Part shown: in pieces, positions 34,819-44,141 of the stretch
How the letters are laid out: every line of letters begins with the position of its first letter
How positions within the stretch are numbered: the stretch's first letter is position 1
Notes under the pieces: model-generated
What the model was told of the DNA's origin: nothing
The model's input: the letters and a program-made list of their open reading frames with translations, nothing else
Database searches by the model: none
Source of the DNA: Actinomadura luteofluorescens
GTDB lineage: Bacteria; Actinomycetota; Actinomycetes; Streptosporangiales; Streptosporangiaceae
DNA: 64,000 bases
NCBI RefSeq assembly: GCF_013409365.1
Contig: NZ_JACCBA010000001.1
Location: 1,922,001 to 1,986,000 of the forward strand
Direction: 5' to 3'
Position numbers and translations under genes: made by a program

Positions 34819-35807
34819 GGCATGCCTCCCGCGCGGACGCGGGGGTCCAGCGCCGCGGCCAGCACGTCGGACGCGAGGGCTGCCAGGAGGACGGCGCAGG
34901 CGGCGAGGCCTTCGATGGCGGCGACCGCGTTGACGTCGCCGCGCGAGATGGAGTCGACGAGCCACTCCCCCAGCCCGTGCCGCCCGAAGGCCGTCTCGGT
35001 GAACACGCCGCCGAGGAGCACCAGACCGGTCGCGTAGGCGAGATAGGCCGTCATCGGGACGAGCGCGATCCGGAGGCCGTGCCGCAGCAGCGCGTCCCGC
35101 CGCCGGAGCCCCCTGGCCCGCGCGGCGAGCACGTGATCGGCGTGCAGCACGTCCAGCATCAGGCCGCGCTGGTAGCGGGCGTGGAAAGCGAGCTGGCCGA
35201 GCGCGATCGTGGCCGTCGGCAGCAGCAGGCGGCGACCCCGATCCGCGAGATCCCAGAGCGCGCCGCGGGACGCCTCCGGCGCGGATTCGCCCACCCAGAC
35301 GAACACCCGCATCCCCAGGGCGTCGTTGGCCTCACCGGCAACGATCTGTAGGAGCACCGCCAGGACGAACACGGGAACGGCCAGCAGCAGATAGGAGCCG
35401 CCGGAGATCAGCCTGTCGGCCGCCCTGCCGTGCCGGATCGCGGCGTGGGCGCCCAGGGCGACCCCCATGACGCCTCCCAGGACGGCCCCCGGAACGACCA
35501 GGCGCAGGCTCACTCCGAGCCGGCGCCACAACTCGGCGTCGACCGGCTCGCCGTCGAACGTCCGGCCTAAGTCACCGTGCGCGACGCCGCCGGCCCAGGT
35601 GAGATACCGCTCGGCCAGGGGCGTCCGGTCATCCAGGTTGAGCGCGCCGAGCCGCGCGTCGATGACGGACTCCGGCGGACGGGGCGCGCGGTCTTCAAGA
35701 CCGGCCCGCGGATCGAGCGCCGCGGCGGCGAGCAGGTAGCCGAGGCTGGCGGCCAGCACGGCCAGCGCCGCATGGTTCGCCAGCCGCCGCACCATGAACG
35801 TCGCCAC
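34815..35807 (-). CDS. ABC transporter permease, DppB-like
   Basis: 330 residues from a GTG with GGAGGG 6 bases upstream; ATG 35795 is the alternative. It is the first gene of the operon and has about six helices. Features include an initial helix (HAALAVLAASLGYLLAAAAL), a soluble stretch with RTPLAERYLTWAGGVAHGDLGRTF, the conserved DppB segment, a coupling loop (LDVLHADHVLAARARGLRRRDALLRHGLR) and GLVLLGGVFTETAFGRHGLG. It forms a heterodimeric pore with the DppC-like protein. No promoter or regulator gene is obvious in the 93 bases upstream. Confidence 0.92.
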   Translation of the reverse strand: MATFMVRRLANHAALAVLAASLGYLLAAAALDPRAGLEDRAPRPPESVIDARLGALNLDDRTPLAERYLTWAGGVAHGDLGRTFDGEPVDAELWRRLGVSLRLVVPGAVLGGVMGVALGAHAAIRHGRAADRLISGGSYLLLAVPVFVLAVLLQIVAGEANDALGMRVFVWVGESAPEASRGALWDLADRGRRLLLPTATIALGQLAFHARYQRGLMLDVLHADHVLAARARGLRRRDALLRHGLRIALVPMTAYLAYATGLVLLGGVFTETAFGRHGLGEWLVDSISRGDVNAVAAIEGLAACAVLLAALASDVLAAALDPRVRAGGMP

Positions 35808-35900
35808 CCTCTGCCCTCCGCACACCACCCAGAAGTCACCGAATGCTATTGATCGACCACGGAACGCGCATAGGTTTCGGCAGGAGTCACGCCTCGGAGG

Positions 35901-36884
35901 TCATGCGAGCGCGGGTTCGCGGCCGTGCTCGGCTTCGCCGGCCGAACGCCCCCGCAGACCGCCGACGACCACGAGCACGAGACCGGCGGCGGCCCAGGCG
36001 GCCAGGACGGTGAGCGGGCCGGCGCCTCCGGCGCCGTCGAAGAACGCCGCCGACCGCAGGAGGGTGGCCGAGGCACCCGGCGGCAGGTACTGGCCGATCG
36101 CACCCCAGGGCTGCGGCAGCAGCTCGGGTGCCGATGTCGCCCCCGACAGAGGGTTTCCGAGCAGCAGCAGCGTGAGCGCGCCGAGGCCGAATCCGGCGCG
36201 GCCGATGGCGGCGGCCAAGCCGACCACGGTTCCGCTCACCGCGAGGACGGTCAGCGCCATGACCCCGGCGAGCGTGATGTAGGAGCCGGGAAGCAGCGAA
36301 AGCCAGCCCTGCGCGATCCAGGCGACGTCCAGCCCGCCCAGCACGGCGAAGATCGCCGTACCTGCTGTACGCCAGGCGAGGGACGGGATGGCGAACGTCA
36401 GCAGCACCGCGCCCGCGAGCCCCGACATGACCAGCGGGAGCGCGAGAGCGCCGAAACCGGCCCCACGGGGGTCGTCGGAGTCCGCGGCGACCACGTCCTG
36501 GACGGGCGAGGACACCGGGGCGCCCCCGGGACGGAGCTGTGCCGCCATCGCGCCGAGCTGCTGGGCGACCAGCGGGGAGGCGGCGGAGGCGGTGAGCACC
36601 TTCGGGCCGGACGGCGCCGTGACGACGGCGCCGTAGGCCTCGCGATCCGCGATCGCCGCGCGCGCGGCGGCCTCGTCCGGAGCGGTCCGGACGTCGAAGG
36701 CCCCCGGCCGCTCACGGTCGAGCAGGCCGGCGACCACGGCGGCCTGCGGACCGGTCACGACGATCGGGACGTCACGCGGCGCCGTCCGCGCGGCGGGCCA
36801 CGAGAAGGCGACGACCATGACGAGCTGCAGCAGCGCCGCGCCGAGGGCCACGCCGACGGCGCGCGCGAAGGGGGAAGTCCGCAC
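35901..36884 (-). CDS. Membrane protein of ABC-2/DUF3533-like type
   Basis: 327 residues from a GTG directly preceded by GGAGGA, 4 bases away; a longer frame reads upstream through the operators and is rejected. The layout is one N-terminal helix (GVALGAALLQLVMVVAFSW), a soluble extracytoplasmic domain of about 130 residues (IVVTGPQAAVVAGLL, DREAYGAVVT), then five or six C-terminal helices (LALPLVMSGLAGAVLLTFAI, then LAGVMALTVLAVSGTVVGLAA and so on). This is the topology of YhgE/Pip- and DUF3533-like proteins related to ABC-2 permeases. No ATPase gene is present, so it may act alone. It is divergent from a TetR gene, and the two probable operators lie between them, so it is likely the main target of that TetR. 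Confidence 0.8.
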   Translation of the reverse strand: MRTSPFARAVGVALGAALLQLVMVVAFSWPAARTAPRDVPIVVTGPQAAVVAGLLDRERPGAFDVRTAPDEAAARAAIADREAYGAVVTAPSGPKVLTASAASPLVAQQLGAMAAQLRPGGAPVSSPVQDVVAADSDDPRGAGFGALALPLVMSGLAGAVLLTFAIPSLAWRTAGTAIFAVLGGLDVAWIAQGWLSLLPGSYITLAGVMALTVLAVSGTVVGLAAAIGRAGFGLGALTLLLLGNPLSGATSAPELLPQPWGAIGQYLPPGASATLLRSAAFFDGAGGAGPLTVLAAWAAAGLVLVVVGGLRGRSAGEAEHGREPALA

Positions 36885-36896
36885 GATCTCCTCCAA

Positions 36897-36972
36897 AAAA
36901 CGAATGTCCGTTCTCTTTAGCGGGGAGCCTCGCACCCTCCTCCGGAACTTGTCAAAAATGAACGTTCGTTTT
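36897..36972. promoter_or_regulatory. Two TetR operator sites between membrane protein and tetR
   Basis: Site 2, AAAATGAACGTTCGTTTT (36955-36972), has 9-bp arms with one mismatch around GAACGTTC. Site 1, AAAACGAATGTCCGTTCT (36897-36914), matches it at 14 of 18 positions. Site 1 overlaps the membrane-gene ribosome binding region and site 2 abuts the tetR -10 element TTAGAT (36971-36976). Confidence 0.8.
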
Positions 36973-36983
36973 AGATTGGCTCC

Positions 36984-37595
36984 ATGCCGAGAGTCAGCGC
37001 GGAGCACCTGGAGCGCCGCCGCCGCCAGATCCTCGAATCGGCGCGCACCTGCTTCATCCGCAAGGGCATCCACGCGACGTCCATGCAGGACATCTTCGCC
37101 GAGGCCGGGCTCTCCGCCGGTGCCGTCTACCGGTACTTCAAGAGCAAGAACGAGATCATCGAGGCGAACATCGCGACCGTGATCGGCGACCTGCGCGCGT
37201 TCTTCACCGCGCTCGCCGACAGCGACCCGCTGCTCCCGGTCGACGAGATGGCCGAGCGGTTCGCCTCCCGGGTCGTCGCCCTGTCCGGCGAGGACGGCCC
37301 GCTCCGGCTCGCGCCGCAGGCCTGGGCGCTCGCCACGCACGATCCGGAGATCGCCGCGTACGTCGCCGACAACGTGGCCGCACTGCGCGACACCTGGACC
37401 CGCTACATCCGCCGGCTGGTCGACGCCGGGCACCTCCCCGCCGACACCGACGCCGTGGCCGCCGGGAAGACGCTGTTCGCGCTCTTCCCCGGCTTCCTGA
37501 TACAGCGCCTGCTGCTCGCGGACTTCACCCCCGAGGACCTGAGGCGCGGCGTGAAGGCGCTGACGCGCGAGAGCATGTTGACTCGGGCGTCCTGA
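36984..37595 (+). CDS. TetR/AcrR family transcriptional repressor
   Basis: 203 residues. Helix-turn-helix segment: RRRQILESARTCFIRKGIHA, TSMQDIFAEAGLSAGAVYRY, FKSKNEIIEANIATVIGDL. The C-terminal domain (PLRLAPQAWALATHDPEIAA, LFALFPGFLIQRLLLADF) resembles TetR regulators of the AcrR/BetI type; ligand unknown. The ATG lies 7 bases after TTAGAT with no Shine-Dalgarno sequence, so the mRNA is probably leaderless. It should repress itself and the divergent membrane protein through the two GAAC-type operators. Confidence 0.94.
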   Translation: MPRVSAEHLERRRRQILESARTCFIRKGIHATSMQDIFAEAGLSAGAVYRYFKSKNEIIEANIATVIGDLRAFFTALADSDPLLPVDEMAERFASRVVALSGEDGPLRLAPQAWALATHDPEIAAYVADNVAALRDTWTRYIRRLVDAGHLPADTDAVAAGKTLFALFPGFLIQRLLLADFTPEDLRRGVKALTRESMLTRAS

Positions 37596-37841
37596 CCCGC
37601 GCCCTCCCCGCAGCCCGACACGCCCGGGAGTCCGGGGCGCGGCCATGACTGGCCGCTGACCTGCACCTTCCGTTCATCTCGGACGTTTCCCCGGCTACCA
37701 TCACGGCACGCCCGCAGGCACCGCGACCGGAAAGCTCTCCGCCCGACCGGTTCGGCGGTGTCCTGAGGCGGACGCGGTTTGGACTGCGCCACAGGGAGCT
37801 GGGCGTTTTAGCATTCCATTACTTTCGGGCGGGGAGTGTGC

Positions 37842-39803
37842 ATGGGGACGGAAGAGCACGACCGCGGAGCGGGGCGCGTGGGCGCCCTCCTCGCGCTGAC
37901 CGCGGTCGCGTCCGTCGCCGCGTCGCTGGTCATCGGCGCCCGGCTGCCGCCCGACCTCCGGATGGTGTGGTGGCATCCCGAGATCCTGGTCGCCCTGGCC
38001 TGGACGCCCGTGGGCGCCGTCCTGCTGCGGCACCGGCCGGGGCTGACGGTCGCCTGGCTCATGGTCGGCGCGGGTTTCAGCGCGTCGCTGTACGTGCTGG
38101 CGCTCAACCTCGGCCCCTGGTCGGAGCTCCACCACTGGCCCGGAGCCGGATTCGTCCAGTGGCTCGCCGTCTGGCTGTGGGCCGTTGACACCTACGCCCT
38201 GACACTCGTGCTGCCGCTGATCTTCCCGGACGGCCGGCTGGTGTCGCGCTGGTTCCGGCCCGCCCTCGCCCTCGCCTGCCTCGTCCCGGTCGTCGTCTGC
38301 GTGCACCTGACGATCGACCCGGACGTGCGCCGCTGGCACAACGGGGTCTCGGTCTACCCGTTCGAGCGGATCCCGGTCCCGATCAGCGCGGTCATCGTCA
38401 TCGCCCTGGCCGCGGGCCTGTTCTCGGTGGCCGTGCGGTTCGTGCAGGCGCCGCCGGACGTCCGCCGGCAGATCGCCTGGGTGGTCTACCCGGGCCTCAT
38501 CGCCGAGGCGATCATCTTCGCGGGCGAGAACAGCCCGATCGGCGACCCGCTGCGCGACCTCACGATCGTCGCCGTCCCCATCTGCATCGCGATCGCGATC
38601 ACCCGCTACCGGCTGTACGACATCGACCTCGTGGTCAGCCGCACCCTGGTGTACGCGGGCCTCGTCGTCGTCATCACGGGCGTGTACTTCGCGCTCGTCG
38701 GCACCGCGAGCCTGCTGGCCCACGGCCGGGGCACCCTCGCCGGGCTCGCCGGGGCGATCGTCGCCGGCGCGGTGTTCGAACCCGTCCGGCGGCGGCTGCA
38801 GCGCATGGTGGACGGGTTCATCCATGGCGAGCGCGACCCGTACCGGATCGCCGACCGGCTGAACCGGCGGCTGCAGACCGCCGCGAACCCGGGCGCCGCG
38901 CTCGCCGTCGCCGCCGAGGTGGCGCGCTCGGCCCTGCACGCGACCGGCGTCACGATCGAGGTGCTGGACCGCGACGGCCGGACGGTCTCGGCGGAGGACG
39001 GCGTGCTCGGCGAGCGCCCGCAGCTCATCCCGCTGGTGTGGCACGGGGAACCGGTGGGGCGCCTGCTGTTCGGCGTCACCCGCACCCCCGACGCGCGCCT
39101 GTCGAACGTCCTCGCCCGCAACCTCGCCGAACTGGCGAACGCGGCGCGGCTCTCCGCGGACGTCCAGCGCTCCCGGGAGCACATCCTGCGCACGCGGGAG
39201 GAGGAACGGCGGCGGCTGCGCCGCGACCTGCACGACGGGCTCGGGCCGACGCTGGCCAGCCTCGCCATGACGGTGGACGCCGCGCGCATCACGCTGAGGA
39301 CCGACCCGGAGGCGGTCGACGGGCTGCTGGAGGAGTTGCGCGCCACCATGGGGCGCACCATCGGCGACATCAGGGAACTCGTGTACGGCCTGCGTCCGCC
39401 CGCCCTGGACGACCTCGGGCTGGAGGGCGCGATCCAGGCGCTCGGCGGCGTCGTCGCCGCCGGTGACGGCCCGCAGGTGGACGTGCGCGTCGAGGGCGAC
39501 CTCAAAGGGCTGCCGGCCGCCGCTGAGGTCGCCGCGTACCGGATCGTCCAGGAGGCGCTGACGAACGTCCATCGGCACGCCAACGCGGGCTGCGCCGAAG
39601 TGCGGCTGCATCTGAACGGGGATCTGCACGTGACCGTGGACGACGACGGCGTGGGGCTTCCCGACCATGTGCGTTCGGGCATCGGCATGTCGTCCATGCG
39701 CGAGCGTGCGGCCGAACTCGGCGGGTCCTGCACGGTCGGGCCCGGTGCCAAGGGCGGGACGCTGGTGCGCGCCCGGCTGCCGGTCAACGGCGTCTCCCCC
39801 TGA
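37842..39803 (+). CDS. NarL-type sensor histidine kinase (orphan)
   Basis: 653 residues. About seven N-terminal helices over residues 12-300 form a membrane sensor without a large extracellular domain. Then comes a GAF-like region (ANPGAALAVAAEVARSALHA, LIPLVWHGEPVGRLLFGV), a HisKA_3 dimerisation domain with the phosphoacceptor His464 in LRRDLHDGLGPTLASL, and a HATPase_c domain (IVQEALTNVHRHANA, VTVDDDGVGLPD, GIGMSSMRERAAELGG). GGGGAG 5 bases upstream supports the ATG. NarL-type kinases are usually followed by a LuxR-type response regulator; none is present here, and the next gene, dapF, is convergent. The signal and partner are unknown. Confidence 0.92.
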   Translation: MGTEEHDRGAGRVGALLALTAVASVAASLVIGARLPPDLRMVWWHPEILVALAWTPVGAVLLRHRPGLTVAWLMVGAGFSASLYVLALNLGPWSELHHWPGAGFVQWLAVWLWAVDTYALTLVLPLIFPDGRLVSRWFRPALALACLVPVVVCVHLTIDPDVRRWHNGVSVYPFERIPVPISAVIVIALAAGLFSVAVRFVQAPPDVRRQIAWVVYPGLIAEAIIFAGENSPIGDPLRDLTIVAVPICIAIAITRYRLYDIDLVVSRTLVYAGLVVVITGVYFALVGTASLLAHGRGTLAGLAGAIVAGAVFEPVRRRLQRMVDGFIHGERDPYRIADRLNRRLQTAANPGAALAVAAEVARSALHATGVTIEVLDRDGRTVSAEDGVLGERPQLIPLVWHGEPVGRLLFGVTRTPDARLSNVLARNLAELANAARLSADVQRSREHILRTREEERRRLRRDLHDGLGPTLASLAMTVDAARITLRTDPEAVDGLLEELRATMGRTIGDIRELVYGLRPPALDDLGLEGAIQALGGVVAAGDGPQVDVRVEGDLKGLPAAAEVAAYRIVQEALTNVHRHANAGCAEVRLHLNGDLHVTVDDDGVGLPDHVRSGIGMSSMRERAAELGGSCTVGPGAKGGTLVRARLPVNGVSP

Positions 39804-39822
39804 GCCGCCCCCTCCCGGTGGG

Positions 39823-39866
39823 AGGGCCGGTGACCGCCCCCCGCCAAGAAGGTCGCCACCGGCCCT
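39823..39866. terminator. Terminator between the kinase gene and dapF
   Basis: AGGGCCGGTG (39823-39832) and CACCGGCCCT (39857-39866) form a perfect 10-bp stem with a 24-base loop, 20 bases after the kinase stop in a convergent gap. The rest of the 233-base gap holds only shorter GC-rich repeats. Confidence 0.7.
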
Positions 39867-40036
39867 CAGGCTCCGTACGGGCCCGGGGCTCCCATCCCGG
39901 TCCATACGGGCCATTCACCAGAGGGTGTGCAAGAGAGAAGTTATGCGGCGGAAGGTCCCGCCGGAGAGGGACAGTTGTCCCGTCTGTGCCGGGACCGCTC
40001 CGGGACCGGAACAACCCCAGGTAAGGCGCCCGTCCC

Positions 40037-40837
40037 CTAGAGCCAGCCGGGCCGCGTCTCGCCCTCGGCGACCAGGACGGCCGGGCCCTTCAGGTAACTG
40101 GTCTCGCGGTCGAGGACGACGGTCACCCGGCCGCCTGGGACGTCCACGGTCCATTCGGAGCCGTCGGCAGCGCCCCGGGCGGCAGCCGCGGCCACCGCGA
40201 CGGTCCCGGTGCCGCAGGACCGGGTCTCGCCGGAGCCCCGCTCGTACACCCGCATCTCGACGTGCCGCTCTCCGACGCTGCGGAAGAACTCGACGTTCAC
40301 CCCCGCGGGGAAGACGGCCGGGTCGAAGTCAGGTGCGCGCGACAGGTCCAGGGCGGCTACGGGCTCGGTGACGCGGCACGCCAGGTGGGGGTTGCCGACG
40401 CTGACCCGCTCCCCCGCGAAGCTCGCGCCCGCCAGGCTCGCCTCCGCCTGACCGAGAAGCTCCGGCCGGCCCATCTCCACGCTGACGTCCCCGGACGGGC
40501 CGAGCATCACGCGGCGCAGGCCCGCGCGGGTGGCGAGGTCCCACTCCCCGGGCGGGGCGAGGCCCGCGTTGACCAGGTAGCGGGCGAAGACGCGCACCCC
40601 GTTGCCGCACATCTCGGCGATGCTGCCGTCGGCGTTGCGGTAGTCCATGAACCACTCGGCGTCGGCGTCGACATCGGTGGCCTTCGTCCGGACCGCGCGC
40701 AGGACGCCGTCGGCGCCGATCCCCGCCCGCCGGTCGCAGAGCCGCACGACGGCCTCCGCGGTGAGGTCCAGGACGCCGTCCGGATCGGGGAGGATCACGA
40801 AGTCGTTCTCGGTGCCATGCCCCTTGACGAACCGCAT
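40037..40837 (-). CDS. dapF: Diaminopimelate epimerase
   Basis: 266 residues. DapF converts LL- to meso-diaminopimelate for lysine and peptidoglycan synthesis. The N-terminus MRFVKGHGTENDFVILPDPD is characteristic, and the ATG has ATCGGGGG just before it; another ATG 12 bases upstream overlaps the miaA stop. The two catalytic cysteines are in AEMCGNGVRVFARYL and SGETRSCGTGTVAVA. FFRSVGERHVEMRVYERGSG is also typical. It lies downstream of miaA with an 8-base gap, the common actinobacterial miaA-dapF pair. Confidence 0.96.
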   Translation of the reverse strand: MRFVKGHGTENDFVILPDPDGVLDLTAEAVVRLCDRRAGIGADGVLRAVRTKATDVDADAEWFMDYRNADGSIAEMCGNGVRVFARYLVNAGLAPPGEWDLATRAGLRRVMLGPSGDVSVEMGRPELLGQAEASLAGASFAGERVSVGNPHLACRVTEPVAALDLSRAPDFDPAVFPAGVNVEFFRSVGERHVEMRVYERGSGETRSCGTGTVAVAAAAARGAADGSEWTVDVPGGRVTVVLDRETSYLKGPAVLVAEGETRPGWL

Positions 40838-40845
40838 GCCCCCGA

Positions 40846-41781
40846 TCATAGGGGGTCCGGGGCCTCCCGGCTCACGAGGGCCAGAGCACGATCGACCAGG
40901 TCGGGGGCATCGTAGGGCAGCCAGTGCACGCGCTTGTCGCGGCGGAACCAGGACTCCTGGCGGCGGGCGAAACGCCGCGTCGTCCGGACGGTGTCCTCCC
41001 GCGCCCGCTCCTGCGTCCACTCCCCCGCCAGGAACCGCAGCACCTGCGCGTAGCCGAGGGCGCGCCCGGCGGTCAGGCCGTCCCGCAGGCCCCGCTTCTC
41101 CAGCTCCCGGACCTCGTCGACCAGGCCCGCCTCCCACATCCGCTCCACCCGCAGGGCGATGCGCTCGTCGAGCTCCTCGCGGGGCACGCCGAGCCCGATC
41201 TGCACGACGTCGTCGTAGCGGTACCGGTGCTCGGGCAGGGTCGCGGTGAACGGGCGCCCGGAGATCTCGATGACCTCCAGGGCCCGGACGATCCGGCGGC
41301 CGTTGCTCGGCAGGATCGCCTCCGCCGCCGCGGGGTCCAGGCCGCGCAGCCGCTCGTGCAGCGGGCCTGGCCCGACCCGCGCCAGCTCCTCCTCCAGTCG
41401 CCCCCGCACTGCCGGGTCCGTCCCCGGGAACTCCAGGAGGTCGAGGGCGGCGCGCACGTACAGCCCGGACCCGCCGACCAGCACGGGCAGCCGCCCCCGG
41501 CTCCTGATCCCGGCGATGGCCTCGGCGCTCAGCCGCTGGTACTCGGCGACGCTCGCGGTGACCGTGACGTCCCAGACGTCCAGCAGATGGTGCGGGACCC
41601 CGCGCATCTCCGCAGCGGAGAGCTTCGCGGTACCGATGTCCATACCGCGGTACAGCTGCATCGAGTCGGCGTTGACCGCCTCGCCGTCCAGCCGGAGGGC
41701 CAGCTCGACGGCCAGGTCGGACTTGCCGGCCGCCGTGGGCCCGACGACCGCGATCACATGCGGGGCATTGGAAGAGGTCAC
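40846..41781 (-). CDS. miaA: tRNA dimethylallyltransferase
   Basis: 311 residues from a GTG ([20 protein letters not shown]). MiaA adds dimethylallyl to N6 of A37 in tRNAs reading UNN codons; MiaB nearby then methylthiolates the product. The P-loop is [15 protein letters not shown]. Next come [60 protein letters not shown] and the C-terminal [21 protein letters not shown] longer open frame upstream overlaps the antitoxin-like gene on the other strand and is not used. It forms an operon with dapF. Confidence 0.96.
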   Translation of the reverse strand: MTSSNAPHVIAVVGPTAAGKSDLAVELALRLDGEAVNADSMQLYRGMDIGTAKLSAAEMRGVPHHLLDVWDVTVTASVAEYQRLSAEAIAGIRSRGRLPVLVGGSGLYVRAALDLLEFPGTDPAVRGRLEEELARVGPGPLHERLRGLDPAAAEAILPSNGRRIVRALEVIEISGRPFTATLPEHRYRYDDVVQIGLGVPREELDERIALRVERMWEAGLVDEVRELEKRGLRDGLTAGRALGYAQVLRFLAGEWTQERAREDTVRTTRRFARRQESWFRRDKRVHWLPYDAPDLVDRALALVSREAPDPL

Positions 41782-41878
41782 GGGATTGATTGTGGCAACA
41801 GAACGGGTATGGCCGGAATGAACGGGTGCCGCGCCGTGCCCGCGGCGCCGAAGCGGCCGAGGGATCCGGGGGGATTCG

Positions 41879-42211
41879 ATGTCGATCGTCGACAAGGTCA
41901 AGCAGATGCTCGGGCAGCACTCCGACAAGGCCAAGCAGGGCGTCGAGAAGGCCGGTGACATGTTCGACCAGCGCACCGGGGGCAAGCACGCCGAGAAGGT
42001 CGACCGGATCCAGGAGCAGGCCGGCAGGTACATCGACCGCGAGAGCGGCCAGCCCGGCGGCACGGGCGGTCCGCACGGCGAGACCGGCGACCAGCCCGGC
42101 CAGCCCGGCGGCACGGGCGGTCAGGCCGAGGGACCGGGCGGCCAGCCCGGCGGAACAGGCGGCCACCCCGAAGGACCGGGCGGCCAGCCCGGCGGCGGAA
42201 CAGGCGCCTAG
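41879..42211 (+). CDS. MT0933-type antitoxin-like protein with Gly-rich repeat tail
   Basis: 110 residues. The N-terminal half ([52 protein letters not shown]) matches the amphipathic helical pattern of the Rv0909/MT0933 antitoxin family. The second half is a [14 protein letters not shown] repeat of about 50 residues, low in complexity and probably disordered. GGGGGA 5 bases before the ATG supports the start. In mycobacteria the partner is a SRPBCC-like toxin; no such gene lies next to this one, so it is either an orphan or a member of the widespread actinobacterial family with another role. Confidence 0.8.
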   Translation: MSIVDKVKQMLGQHSDKAKQGVEKAGDMFDQRTGGKHAEKVDRIQEQAGRYIDRESGQPGGTGGPHGETGDQPGQPGGTGGQAEGPGGQPGGTGGHPEGPGGQPGGGTGA

Positions 42212-42342
42212 GGCCCGTCCCGAAGTGGCCTCGGCCACGCGCGCGAACGCGTGACCTGGCCGGTGGAGCGACGCCGGAGGCGAGCGGAACCGGGCAGATC
42301 GCGAAGCGATGCCGCGTTCGCCCAGTACCGGTCACGCAGCGA

Positions 42343-42384
42343 GCCGCAAGGCGAGCGCAGTGGGCCGCAAGGCGAGCGCAGTGG
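42343..42384. repeat. 21-bp tandem direct repeat, two copies
   Basis: The unit GCCGCAAGGCGAGCGCAGTGG is present identically at 42343-42363 and 42364-42384. It lies in the 210-base gap between the antitoxin-like gene and miaB, which also holds ACCGGTCAC paired with GTGACCTGGCCGGT. Function unknown; the second copy probably arose by slippage. Confidence 0.8.
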
Positions 42385-42421
42385 GCCGGGACTTGGAAAC
42401 ACAGCCGGGTGACGTTGGGGT

Positions 42422-43963
42422 TCAGGGGCAGGTCGAGCAGCCTGGCGCGGACGCGGCGGGCTGGGCCGGACGCCCGATCGACGGCATGCCCAGCGACACG
42501 CCCGCTGCGCCGCCGCTCCCGCCCTGCCGGGCCTCCCACGCGTCGCCGGCGCGCGTCCGGCGGACGCCCAGCGCGGGCTTGTCGGCGACCAGGTGGTGCG
42601 GCGCGGCGTAGGTGATCTCGACGGTGACCATGTCGCCGGGGCGGACCGGCTCCTCCGGCACGCCGAAGTGGACCAGGCGGTTGTCGGGCGCCCGCCCCGA
42701 CAGGCGGCGCGTCGCCTCGTCCTTGCGGCCCTCGCCCTCGGCCACCAGGACCTCCAGCGTCCGGCCGAGCTGCGCGCGGTTCTCCGCCCAGGAGATCTCC
42801 TCCTGGAGCTCGATCAGCCGCTCGTACCGCTCCTGGACGACCTCCTTCGGCAGCTGGCCGTCCATGGTCGCCGCCGGGGTGCCCGGGCGCTTGGAGTACT
42901 GGAACGTGAACGCCGAGGAGAACCGGGCCTCCCGCACCACGTGCAGGGTCTCCTCGAAGTCGGCCTCGGTCTCGCCGGGGAAGCCGACGATGATGTCGGT
43001 GGTGATCGCCGCGTCCGGGATCGCGGCCCGGACCTTCTCGATGATGCCGAGGTAGCGCGCCTGCCGGTACGACCGGCGCATAGCGCGCAGCACCGCGTCC
43101 GACCCCGACTGCAGCGGCATGTGCAGGGACGGCATCACGTTCGGCGTCTCCGCCATCGCGGCGATGACGTCGTCGGTGAAGTCCTTGGGGTGGGGCGAGG
43201 TGAACCGGACCCGCTCCAGGCCCTCGACGCCGCCGCAGGCGCGCAGCAGCCCCGCGAACGCCGACTGCCCGCCCCCGGTCATCGCGCGGACCTCGTCCGG
43301 CGCGCCGGACAGGGCGCCGAAGCCCGAGCCGTAGGCGTTGACGTTCTGCCCGAGCAGCGTGATCTCCAGGGCGCCCTCGGCGACCAGCGCCTCGACCTCG
43401 GCGAGGATCTCCCCGGGCCGGCGGTCGCGCTCCTTGCCGCGCAGGGACGGGACGATGCAGAACGTGCAGGTGTTGTTGCACCCCACGGAGATCGACACCC
43501 AGGCGGCGTAGGGGGACTCGCGGCGCGTCGGCAGCGTCGAGGGGAAGGTCACCAGCGACTCTTCGATCTCGACCTGCGCCTCTTCGCGCACGCGCGCGCG
43601 TTCGAGTAGAGCGGGCAGCGACCCGATGTTGTGCGTGCCGAACACCACGTCCACCCAGGGGGCGCGCTTGACGATGGTGTCGCGGTCCTTCTGCGCCAGG
43701 CAGCCGCCGACGGCGATCTGCATGCCGGGGTGCCCGTCCTTGACGGGCCGCAGGTGGCCGAGGTTGCCGTAGAGCCGGTTGTCGGCGTTCTCCCGTACCG
43801 CGCAGGTGTTGAACACGACGACGTCGGGCTCGGCCTCCCCCGCGCGGACGTACCCGGCCGACTCCAGCAGCCCCGACAGACGCTCGGAGTCGTGGACGTT
43901 CATCTGGCACCCGTAGGTACGGATCTCGTACGTACGGGGAGCCGTCTCCATTGGCGCACTCAT
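42422..43963 (-). CDS. miaB: tRNA-2-methylthio-N6-dimethylallyladenosine synthase
   Basis: 513 residues from ATG 43963; in-frame ATGs at 43951 and 43972 are alternatives. MiaB is a radical-SAM methylthiotransferase acting on i6A37, the product of MiaA. The N-terminal domain binds one Fe-S cluster through cysteines in [27 protein letters not shown] and [10 protein letters not shown]. The radical-SAM motif is [15 protein letters not shown]-terminal TRAM domain ([36 protein letters not shown]) binds RNA. The last 50 residues are an Ala/Gly-rich tail. It is divergent from gluA, as in many actinomycetes. Confidence 0.96.
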   Translation of the reverse strand: MSAPMETAPRTYEIRTYGCQMNVHDSERLSGLLESAGYVRAGEAEPDVVVFNTCAVRENADNRLYGNLGHLRPVKDGHPGMQIAVGGCLAQKDRDTIVKRAPWVDVVFGTHNIGSLPALLERARVREEAQVEIEESLVTFPSTLPTRRESPYAAWVSISVGCNNTCTFCIVPSLRGKERDRRPGEILAEVEALVAEGALEITLLGQNVNAYGSGFGALSGAPDEVRAMTGGGQSAFAGLLRACGGVEGLERVRFTSPHPKDFTDDVIAAMAETPNVMPSLHMPLQSGSDAVLRAMRRSYRQARYLGIIEKVRAAIPDAAITTDIIVGFPGETEADFEETLHVVREARFSSAFTFQYSKRPGTPAATMDGQLPKEVVQERYERLIELQEEISWAENRAQLGRTLEVLVAEGEGRKDEATRRLSGRAPDNRLVHFGVPEEPVRPGDMVTVEITYAAPHHLVADKPALGVRRTRAGDAWEARQGGSGGAAGVSLGMPSIGRPAQPAASAPGCSTCP

Positions 43964-44141
43964 GACAGTCATCCAGGTTACGGGCCCGGCGGGACACGGC
44001 GGAACGGGCGGGGCGCCCCGCCGCCGCCTTTCATGATCACTCTCCGCCACGACCGAACCCCGTCCGACGTGGGTATTCGTGATCGTATCGGTACCGCGCG
44101 GCAACTCGGGCACTACAACCGATGACATAAAGTCCGTGCCC

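Noticed and set aside
36885-37646. Extension of the membrane-protein gene upstream of its GTG
   Set aside because: It would run antisense through the tetR gene and over both operators; GGAGGA and the hydrophobic start support the GTG at 36884.
39804-40036. Small genes in the kinase-dapF gap
   Set aside because: Frames overlap the terminator, with no ribosome binding site or recognised domain.
42212-42421. tRNA or small RNA gene between the antitoxin-like gene and miaB
   Set aside because: The inverted repeats do not form a cloverleaf and there is no T-loop sequence; only a tandem repeat can be supported.
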